Assembly (NCBI RefSeq): GCF_000004195.4
Contig: NC_030677.2
Location: 98,174,829 to 98,238,828 of the forward strand
From: Xenopus tropicalis
Lineage: Eukaryota; Chordata; Amphibia; Anura; Pipidae
Reading direction: 5' to 3'
Length of the DNA stretch: 64,000 nucleotides
The position numbers were made by a program, and so were the translations under genes. The notes under the pieces are model-generated. The model worked only from the letters and a program-made list of their open reading frames with translations. It was not told where the DNA came from and did not search any database. Below, piece by piece: positions 36,146 to 64,000 of this stretch (position 1 is its first letter; each line of letters starts with the position of its first letter).

Positions 36146-36590
36146 CCCCCCATACACAGTAGCCCCCCCATACACAGGTGCCCCCCCATACACAGTAGCC
36201 CCCCCATACACAGGTGCCCCCCATACACAGTGCCCCCGTAGAAAGTGTCCCCAATTGCCCCCATAAAAAGTACCCCCCATACACAGTGCTCCCATAGACA
36301 GTACCCCCATACACAGTGCCCCCAATTGCGCCCATAGACAGTACCCCCCATACATAGTGCCCTCAATGGCCCCCATAGACAGTACCCCCCAGACACAGTG
36401 CCCCCAATTGCCCCCATAGACAGTACCCCCATACTCAGTGCCCCCAATTGCCCCCATAGACAGTACCCCCCATACACAGTGCCCCCATAGACAGTACCCC
36501 CCATACACAGTGCCCCCATACACAGTGCCCCCATACACAGCACCCCCAATACACAGTGCCCCTATACACAGTACCCCCCATAGATGCTCT
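36146..36590. repeat. 15-bp minisatellite (CCCCCATACACAGTG type)
   Basis: About 445 bases of CCCCCATACACAGTG and variants CCCCCATAGACAGTA and CCCCCAATTG. Long Gly/Tyr/Trp-rich open frames on the minus strand are produced by the repeat and are not genes. Confidence 0.92.
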
Positions 36591-36600
36591 TCCTTCTTCA

Positions 36601-36763
36601 GCGGCTTCTGCTCCATATGCAGCTCCTTGTGCGGAGGCGACAGGCCCTTTTATAAGGTTGCGCCCCGTGCGTACGTGTGACGTCAATACGTACAGGGCGC
36701 AACCTTATAAAAGGGCCTGTCGACGCTGCACAAGGAGAGGAGCCGCATATGGATCAGAAGCCG
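36601..36763. repeat. Hairpin with central TGACGTCA
   Basis: GCGGCTTCTG...CATATGCAGCTCC pairs with the complementary sequence ending CAGAAGCCG; the inner arms are CCCTTTTATAAGGTTGCGC and GCGCAACCTTATAAAAGGG. TGACGTCA, a consensus CRE, is at 36678-36685 near the centre. Confidence 0.85.
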
Positions 36764-36882
36764 AATGAGCTAGTGCATCCCGGAAATGCGGGACATTCAT
36801 GGAACTCTCTGGGACAGCGGAATATGCTATTGAAACCGGGGCCATCCTGCGGAAAGCGGGATAGTTGGGGGGTATGCATTAT

Positions 36883-38534
36883 GTCTCTGGGTCATTCATT
36901 GAATTTCTATATAAATGCACTCAAAAAATGTTTCTATCTGGTAGCTTTTTTTCCTAGAATTAGATATTTAATTCAGACTAAGAAAAAAAACTGGTGACTT
37001 AGCTCTCTGCACTTTCCACTATCATTAAAGCCCAAACTGGATTGACATCCAACTGGATTGGAACTGGTATGGTTGCATCTTGGCTCCACCTAACATGTCC
37101 CTAGTATTGCCACTGATCACCCCCGACCATAATTCAGTTGCCTAAACACCCAAATTGTGCTCCTTTCCTGGCTGCTTCAAAGGATTAAGGGGGACATTTC
37201 TATGCATTTCAAAGAAATGGGTATATAGGTATTTGGGCAAAATACTGATGGCAGATGACTGGCCTGTTACTGAGGGTGACCAGTTGAGAGGAGGTTAAAG
37301 TATTTGTTACTTAATAAGCTTCAGAGCTAAACAGAAGCTTCACACAGTTACATAATTTGCAATATTCATAAATGCTCCATCCCTCTTTATGTGCACAACA
37401 CCTTAAAAAATACTATACTATACTTAGTATATAAATGTATTGTCCAGATGGTGACGTTTTCTTAGAGCCTGGGCAAGAAATCTATACCGAAACCCAACTG
37501 AAAAAAGGTCAGAAAATAGATTAAAACCTTTTTAGTTAGCAGCTGGTTTTGTACACAGGAAAACAATTACACAATATTAAGCAGATGGTATTATACACCA
37601 TTTAAATTGCATATAATCTTCCCCACAGCTAGTGTTGGAGGGGTGGGATAGAGACGGGTACATCTGCTCTTCTCTGCCTTAATGTTTTCTTTTTTTTGAG
37701 AAACTTCTAAAGGAAATGGCACAGACTTTTAGATACCTGCTTCTCATTCCTTATCTGGTATTTTACCATGAAACATTTAGTTGGGGGGGTTCCCTATCAC
37801 TTTTGTCCCCTTTTGCCAAAGGGCCTTGCAACTTGGAAGCCCTCTGGTAGCCTTCTGACTAGGAAAGAAAAATCTTTATAATTCCAGCTGAAGGCTGGGG
37901 CCATAACTCAGGGCACTTACAATGATATATTATTTATTTATTTCATTACATTTGTTAGTTTCACTTCTTCTTCTAGAATTCTGGGGTGCTGCTTCTGCGG
38001 AAAGCTTCTTCTGACCCCAAGTGGGAAAGGAACCCTACCTAGACACTACCAAATCTGAAGACCCTGGCTCTTTTCCAGAGCCTTGTGGCCAGGGGGGTGG
38101 AATTTTTGGAGTCTTTTCCTTCTTTCCTTCTGCCTCTGATGCATATATATAGACAGAAGAGTAGAGTTAAACAATTTATCATTATATTAGAATGATTCGT
38201 TTAAAGAAGGAAATTGTTCAATTAGGAAAAGATTGTTATCTATTTATGAACAATATGCATCAGTAGCAATAAATTATGCACTCAATTATTATGACTTGGT
38301 CTCACTTCTACTAAATATAAAACATGGGCTGTCCGACTGGAGGTCCACAGGCAGAATGTGCCCTTCCAGGGGATTTTTATGGCCACGAGCCTGCTAAAAG
38401 GCTTCATAGGCTTTGCATGATTCTATAATTTAATGTAATCTGGCCCTTGAACTAACTTGCTGTTACACAACACTGTAGGCAATTACTACTAGGAGCATTA
38501 AATTCTACGAAATGATGAATAGAATGACCAATTA
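36883..38534. other. Intergenic, no supported gene
   Basis: AT-rich. A piece at 38325-38470 (GGCTGTCCGACTGGAGG, TCTGGCCCTTGAAC) resembles a dispersed hAT-like repeat. Nothing else recognised. Confidence 0.35.
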
Positions 38535-38830
38535 ACGGGCTTATTTATCAGTTTTCAAGTTTGTGAATTTGAGTTTATTTTTCTAAATCGAATAAACTTG
38601 AATATCGAATGCTTTCTGATTTATCAATTAGGAAAACTCCTTTGAATAAAAAACTTGAATACCTCAAATTTTTCGAGTTTACAGACTTGGAAAAAAATTC
38701 AAGTTTGAAAATATGGGTTGACTTTGCCTAGGACAACTCTTGTTGACTTCTATAGAAACTAGCAAGCTTTTAGTTTTAAACTGGCTAGCAGGTGTCACTA
38801 TCTTATTCCATAATCCCCCCACACAAAGTT
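38535..38830. repeat. Dispersed AT-rich repeat, copy 1
   Basis: GCTTATTTATCAG followed by AAACTTGAAT motifs, a GGACAACTCTTGTTGACTTC block and GCAAGCTTTTAG. A similar order appears at 42265-42630 (GGACAGCTCCTATTGATTTT, GCAAGCTTTTAGGTG). Confidence 0.5.
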
Positions 38831-39179
38831 TGAGCTGTTGCAGTTACAGGATAAAACAATGCAACCCCCCTGCAATAAATTGTCATCTGAAACTTTGAAA
38901 TAACAATCTGATAATTTGCTTTATGCGTAGCTTGCACTAGAATGTGTCAGAATATGTGCATATATTGTATCTGTGTATTGTTTGATCAAAAATCCTGTGC
39001 AAGTAGGGTCACCTGCTGCCCATTATTTCACCAACCCAGCCGGTAAAAAAATGAAAATGTATAATAGTTAGTCCTTCTGCCTTCAGTCAGCCCCATTCTT
39101 CCCTTCTAACTCCTAGCATTTATGTCACAGACTGCCCCCTTGCAGGCCCACCCCTGCCTAGCTGGTATACTCAGTCTGA

Positions 39180-39677
39180 GAAGGTGGCAACTCTAAAGGG
39201 CATATTTATTACCATTTATTACCTTGAAATCTTAAGTATGCAGCTTTCCGAAGCAGTGCTTTGGAAATTTGGTAATGTACTGCTGGGAATTTTTGACCTA
39301 TACAAGTGAGAAATCTCCATAAAACTATATATATTTGGTATCGGCACAGGAGACATGGGACTTTCCAAATCAGTTGTATTTTCATGAACTAATTTTTGTT
39401 TCTGGTGCATGTGTTTATATTATGGAAAATATGATTTTTTTTTCATTTTTTAGACATTTAGAAGCCTATATCTTGTTACAGAATTGGAATTACACAAGAA
39501 TTCTACCATATTTTAAAAGCTTAGGTTGTCCTGAAAAAAACAATATATTGTTTTCCTGGGTAAACTAAAAGTCCCCCCGAGGAAAGGCCCCTAAAGTGAT
39601 ACAGTGCAAAATGTTCAAAAACTGTCTGGCAGTAGAAGTTCCACTTTGTCCAAAACAGCTGGCAGTGAAAGGGTTAA
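39180..39677. repeat. End fragment of a large repeat terminating in AAAGGGTTAAC
   Basis: Ends CAGCTGGCAGTGAAAGGGTT, preceded by GTCCCCCCGAGGAAAGGCCCC. This looks like the opposite end of the element whose CCTTTCCCTGCC end is at 13590. The link is inference. Confidence 0.45.
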
Positions 39678-42264
39678 CAATGGTTACTATTCCAAAAATA
39701 AAAAAAAGAGGATAAAGGTTAGTATTATTGAATCATAGTCCAACATTTTTTAAGGTGCAGTTTTAGTCCTATGTATAATATTTTCTAAATAATAATAATT
39801 GGGCTATGATGTTTAAACCTATATTTGATTAAAAAAAAAGGTTTAATTAAGTATACATGTCTGTTGAGTTCAAGATTATAAGAATAAATAGGTTACATTA
39901 TTGTCGCTGTTATAACCATCTGGTATTCTAGCATGTAGGTGGAATATCCACTTGGTCTCAAATTGTAATACCAAGTTGTAACACCTCTCAAATGTTTATC
40001 AGTATATCTATGCCTGTTACTTGTAACTTACTGGCATCTCTTCCATCACACTCACTAAAGTGTTTAGCAAAGTTTGAATCCATACTTTTTTATTAATATC
40101 CAAAACATGTTACCTTTTACATTTTTATAATGGGCAAGAGGTTTGTCCTACAAATTGAATATGACAAATTAGACACTGTAAAGGATAAATGACATGAGTA
40201 GTGTTGCAATTTATGTAGTGCCTGATGTCATATTTCTTATGGATAACATTTGAAAAAAAACATTAGTTTTCTGAACATGTGAGCAGTTAAGACATCTTAA
40301 GGCCCCACCTTTAAATATGTGTTTAACCACCCTAGGGTCCTACAAAGCTTGGTGCTATTAGGTTACCAGTGGTTTGCACCTGTTGTATTACTGTCTGATA
40401 CCATGTGACTGTGTAAGGAGAGATGGGAAAGATGAAGCCAAGGTAATAAGGAAGAGAACATGCACTGATCTGGCAGTAGGGAGAAATCCCTGGGATGCAT
40501 CCCTGCAATGCAAGTTTGGTAAAGTGCACGAAAGGCTGCGCCAACTGCAGGTTCCCCAGTGAGAGCCATTCAGGGAAGGACTTCACTCTCCTTGCACTTT
40601 AGGCCTTTAGGTTCCAGTTCCAATAGGCCTTCACCATAGCTAGTGGAGATCTAGAGCTCAGTAAGGGACTTAGGGTTTCATTTCATAAGAACCAGAAGTT
40701 TCATTAGCTAGGCCCCTTCTCTGATCAGAGTCCGTTAGAGCCCCAGGTTCTGGTGCCTGTTGGGGTCAGTCACCCCTGCTTAATTAGTGGTCTGGTTCTA
40801 TTCAAGAGGAGATGCAGGACTAAATACTGGGCACTGCAATCCCTGGGAACATTGGATTGATGTCCTCTAACGGAATACAAATATAATGAACTAGATCTCA
40901 TGGATGTTACACAATGGATAAGTGTGAAAAAATAAAATACAAGTGAATTTCTTGAGAGATTGTAATTATATTTAGGAAAGGCTTGCTAGTTGTGTGTATT
41001 TATTTTTAATTCCTCAAAACCTATATTTTCCTATTGTATATTATTGTAAGAGGCATTTGGAATGCAGAAAATGCACACAGTATTGTTTGCAGGGTATACC
41101 ATTTTTTATGTCATTGCAGAGCAGGGCAAAGGATAACTACCTGCTTCAACACTGTGGCTTGAAAAGATAATACTGCAATTAAAGAAAAATAAATCACACT
41201 TTTGTTATTATTTGCTTGAATTTTATTAAACCCGAGCCACAAAACTTCTACAAAAAAAAATATCTACAAAACCTGATTATAGACACAAGACGCAGTTTCT
41301 AAAAGTACAGTACTATAAACTGTAATTACATAAACTTTGTAACTGCTCTTCCTTATCTATAAGTGAAATATGTATATATTCCTATATATATATGTATATA
41401 TTTGCATTGCTTTGTATTTAGTTTTACATTTTTTTATAAAAATAAAATCCTTAACAAGAAGGGACTTTTATATACTACTAAAATTTCAGATAAATATCTT
41501 CTATGCATTTTCATAGGTATTGCTGCATGTTTATTTTCTCCCATATGTGGGAGAGTAATATAATAATCTGACAATACTTTAAATGCATGGAGACTATGAT
41601 TATATGTACATAATTTAGTAATTGTATGAAACAAAGTCATTTACACAGGACCTATATTTAGACAAATATTGTAGCAAGTAAAAAGTGCCAGGTTTTTTAT
41701 TCATGGCCATGACTTTAAAAGTCAGGGTCGCGCATGTAATAGTGTAAGGTTAAATCCAAATATGCACATCATGCAAGTAAAGAGGTTAAACCAATGCAGT
41801 GGTCCAATTTCCTAGTATTTATTGTAGCATGCCAGGCATCAGATCAATGCCATGTTTTTGTGTCTTTGTTAAAAATATGGGGCAGTTTGTTGCCTAATCT
41901 ATATAGTATCAACGTCAGGACCTGCCTATCATGTTAGAAACAAATGGGCAAAACCATTTTCATTTGCCACATGATCCACAGTGCACAGTCCTCAATGATG
42001 TATTAACTGTTACAAGTCAGGAAGAAATTATAAAGGACAAACAGAAAGAACACAGGAAGTTGCATCTACCAAAAGGTTTGGTTTTTTTCATTCCTATTTA
42101 TTAGGAATGAATCAATGTACAGGCAAAAATGTAATTTCTCTTTCATCCTACACTGGAGCAGTGCTCATAATAAAGCATTATTAGAGAAAATGATGTGTTT
42201 TAAGAAATATTATGACTTAAAATCCCACTTTATAGAAATGTCTACAAAAACCCAACAGATAGGG
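39678..42264. other. Intergenic, no supported gene
   Basis: Downstream of the receptor gene. Overlapping open frames on both strands at 40332-40586 lack domain motifs. 41380-41402 is an ATATAT tract. A long 3' UTR of the receptor cannot be excluded. Confidence 0.35.
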
Positions 42265-42630
42265 AGGCCTATTAATCAAATTTTGGATGTGTGTAATTTT
42301 GGTTGTTTTTTTCTACTTCGACTAAACTTACATTTTGAAAAAACTGTGAATGTTACCTTATTTATTAAAAAATATGATTTAAAAAAACACAATCTAATAA
42401 AAGCATAAAAAAAATGAGTATACTTTGAATTCATAATTTTCAATAGGTTGAATAGTAAATAGTTGAAACTTTTACTTGGACAGCTCCTATTGATTTTTAC
42501 ATGACCTCGCAAGCTTTTAGGTGCCAAAGAGGTTTTATTTTTTTTCATAATAAATATAAAAAATTATTCAATTTCAATATTTTCAAACACAAAAAAACTT
42601 ATGGAAAAAAATATGAAAGTTGATAAATAA
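42265..42630. repeat. Dispersed AT-rich repeat, copy 2
   Basis: Relative of 38535-38830. It may lie in the receptor 3' UTR and supplies the first AATAAA (minus strand, 42539-42534) after the stop. Confidence 0.45.
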
Positions 42631-43037
42631 CCACCTTTATGTAATTAATGACTAATATTTGCAGAAATTATTAAAACAGAAATTTCAAGTCATTTATAGA
42701 AGGATTCAGCCAGTGGCATGGTCAACAGAAAAAAAGTATCTAGTATATTCTGTCACCCTTATCTACAATTTTATATGCACTGGGGTGTAAAAAAAATATA
42801 TTTGTTCAGGTAAATTAAATGTATCATTCCAATGGTTTAGAAAATAGTCACGCCACACACTTTGTTCCAGTCTTTCCAAAATAGATCATTTTTGTCTTGT
42901 CTTATAGACTGCTAATCTGCCATGGATTTGGAATAAAGTAGGCCTCTAAGAAGGCAATCCTCAGATACCCTCATGATGTCCAAAAGTGAGTATTACATTT
43001 CATAGAAGAATAAAGTTGAGATTTGCTTCTTAATCAT

Positions 43038-62040
<19,003 letters not shown>

Positions 62041-62399
62041 TCATTATTATACTCAGGAAAGTTTAGTTTCCATTACAGCGGTGGTCTAAAAGTAACCTAA
62101 CTAAATGTTCTTTTACTTCCATTGCAATTTAATCTTTCAAAGCTTTATTCTAAATTATCTTGGAGAATGCAGATACTTCCTGTTACAGAAAAACTAATTC
62201 ACAAAAGTGGAATAAAATGAACTGGAGAAAGAAACAATATTGGACTAATTGGACATTAGACTTAAAATTCATAAAAATCTTACTCCATTTTGTGAATACA
62301 GCGGCTTTGTGTTGCAATACTAGTTGGCCCAGCATGCTGCATGCTCACCAGTCCTCACTCACTTGGTAAATTACCTATAATAAATAAAAATATGCATTC

Positions 62400-62424
62400 C
62401 CTCTCTCTCTCTCTCTCTCTCTCT

Positions 62425-62480
<56 letters not shown>
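62400..62480. repeat. CT then AT microsatellite
   Basis: CT repeats (62400-62425) followed by an AT run of about 54 bases. Tyr/Ile open frames here are artefacts. Confidence 0.97.
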
Positions 62481-62483
<3 letters not shown>

Positions 62484-62639
62484 CTTAGCAATGGTGCCTA
62501 ATGATGTCATAAGTTATAACCAGTACTTAGTGAGGTAATTAGTTTTATAACAGTATATGTAACTATTACAGTTATTATTACTATTATTCATAATAAAAAC
62601 TAAAAAGGGAAGTTTGAGCAAACTTCATTTTGGGTTGAG

Positions 62640-64000
62640 AAATATGAAGTCACAGAATGAAATCTGATCTGTAGTTGGCTCCACCCACTTTTTCTAACCT
62701 TGGACCACAGTTATATAGTAAAAACCACTGTACAAAGTTTGGGGACCCTGGTTTTAATAGTGTCTGAATGGCAGCAATTTAAATTTCCCAACTGAGTTGG
62801 TGGCTCCGCCCCCTTTTTCTAACCTGGAACTGCAGTTACCCAGTGACTAACTCTGCAAAGTTTAGGGACCCTAGGATTAATAGTTAAAGAACAGCAGCAG
62901 TTTAAATTTAAACCAATAAAAGTCAATAGTAAATTGTGATTGGTGGTAGGTGGGTGTTCCCCCCTTTTCTAACCTTGAGTCGAAGTCACCCAGTGACAAA
63001 CAGTGGGCACCCTGGCATAAATAGTGTGAGAATGACAAGATTTTAAATTTAAACCAGTAAAATTCAATGGATAAAATCTGATTGGCTGTTAGTGGTCAAA
63101 CCCACTTTTCCTTTTTTAAACTGCAGCCCCCCAGTGACCAACTTAGCAAAGTTTGGGGACATAAAAATTGAGACTGACAGCATTTTACACTTCCCCATTG
63201 AAAGTAAATGGGTGAAATGTGATTGGCTGTTCGTGGCTTTGCCCACTTTTTTCTAACTTTGAACAGCAAATACCCAGTAACTCTGGAAAGTTTAACCAGG
63301 ATAAAATGAAAAAACAGCAGCACTCTGGAAATGTTGTAGAAAAAAGTTACTTTACTCAAGTGCACATAGCAACGTTTCGGGCTTAAACCAGCCCTTTATC
63401 AAGCCTCAGGAAGTTTAACAACCCTGGAATTAATACTTAAATAATGGCATCAGTTTAAACATAAACCAATGAAATTTAATGGGTGGAAATGAACTGACTG
63501 TTGGTGGCTCCGCCCACTTGTTCTAACCCTAAATATGTAGTCAGCCAGTGACTGACTGTGCAAAGTTTGGGAACCCTGACATAAATAGTGTGAGAAAGGC
63601 AGCATTTTAAATTTAAACCAAAAAAAATTCAATAGGTGAAGTCTTATTGGCTGTTGGTGGTTCCGCCCACTTTTTAAAACCTAAAAGTGCAATCCCCTAG
63701 TGATGCTGGTGTTAATACTGTGAGAATGGCAGCAGGTTGAATTTCCCCATTGAAAATCAATAGTTGAAATCTGATTGGCTGTTGATGGCTACACCCACTT
63801 TTTCTAACTCGGAACCACAGTTACCTGGTGACTAGCTCTGCAAAGTTTGTGGACCTTAGTATTAATAGTTAAAGAATGGCAGCAGTTTAAATTTAAACAT
63901 ATAAAGTCTATAGGTGAAATCTGATTGGCTCTTGTTGGCCCCGCCCACTTTTCTAAACTTGGAACATAGTCACCCAGTGACAAACTGTGCAAAGTTTGGT
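62640..64000. repeat. Tandem array of about 142-bp units
   Basis: The unit order is TGATTGGCTGTTGGTGGC, CCGCCCACTTTTTCTAAC, CAGTTACCCAGTGAC, GCAAAGTTTGGGGACCCT, ATAGTGTGAGAATGGCAGCA. AAAGTTT landmarks fall near 62733, 62857, 63148, 63287, 63562, 63841 and 63990, with short and degenerate units between. It runs off the window and lies upstream of the first zinc-finger exon. Confidence 0.88.
63295..63410 (+). mobile_element. Penelope-like terminal fragment inserted in the 142-bp array
   Basis: TTACTTTACTCAAGTGCACA then AACGTTTCGGGCTTAAACC and AGCCCTTTATCAAGCC match the element end at 48806-48888. The array sequence GGAAAGTTTAAC before it and GGAAGTTTAAC after it look like a duplicated target. 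Confidence 0.8.

Larger units (their letters stand above)
35883..36876. mobile_element. MITE-like element carrying a minisatellite and a hairpin, CATTAT flanks
   Basis: Ends CATACCTCCCAAC and GTTGGGGGGTATG are inverted repeats, and CATTAT lies immediately outside both (35877-35882 and 36877-36882). Inside are an expanded 15-bp minisatellite and a long palindrome. Confidence 0.65.

Noticed and set aside
36075..36686. Gly/Tyr/Trp-rich open frames of up to 167 codons on the minus strand
   Set aside because: Produced by the 15-bp minisatellite; period divisible by three gives repetitive peptides without real coding evidence.
62341..62538. Open frame with Tyr-Ile repeats
   Set aside because: Reads through the CT/AT microsatellite.

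Overview
The window looks like amphibian nuclear DNA, most likely Xenopus (X. tropicalis is my best guess). The evidence is an intron-rich vertebrate gene, AT-rich intergenic sequence, and a very dense load of transposon families I associate with frog genomes: TTAA-flanked T2/Kolobok-type MITEs, palindromic MITEs with ACAGGTATGGGA-type ends, hAT MITEs with 8-bp target duplications, CR1/L2-like LINE pieces, a Penelope-like element and a SPIN element. Species assignment is inference; no search was run.

One gene can be read with confidence. It lies on the minus strand from 61991 down to 43038 and encodes an ROR-family nuclear receptor. Nine exons can be joined with canonical GT/AG borders and compatible phases: 86, 142, 369, 122, 133, 108, 111, 113 and 162 coding bases. 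They encode both zinc fingers, the C-terminal extension, a hinge, and the whole ligand-binding domain with its AF-2 helix and stop codon. The exon(s) with the start codon and N-terminus lie beyond base 64000. RORA and RORB are very conserved among vertebrates and this hinge and ligand domain are not, so rorc is the most likely paralog. Two local oddities are a Cys-to-Thr change in the helix-5 region and a loop before the AF-2 helix that is one residue shorter than in other RORs.

Layout. 1-1385: 3' half of a frameshifted LINE. 1386-13590: intergenic, with an LTR fragment, a short 34-bp minisatellite and several MITEs. 13590-17605: a tandem array of about 390-bp units with an internal duplication. 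17608-18056: an internally deleted LINE copy in reverse. 18486-37000: MITE-dense DNA, including two nested hAT insertions with clean 8-bp duplications, a 490-bp near-perfect palindrome, half a Tc1 transposon, and a MITE carrying a 15-bp minisatellite and a hairpin. A few unassigned open frames lie at 22.8-26.8 kb; some have good splice borders and may be exons of an unidentified gene. 37000-43037: mostly unassigned DNA downstream of the receptor gene. 43038-61991: the receptor gene, whose introns hold MITEs, a 34-bp minisatellite, a solo LTR, the SPIN copy and a Penelope-like element with a GIY-YIG domain. 62640-64000: a tandem array of about 142-bp units, interrupted by a Penelope-end insertion and running off the window.

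I saw no tRNA, rRNA, CRISPR or prokaryotic features. Most other open frames are chance readings through tandem repeats or MITEs.
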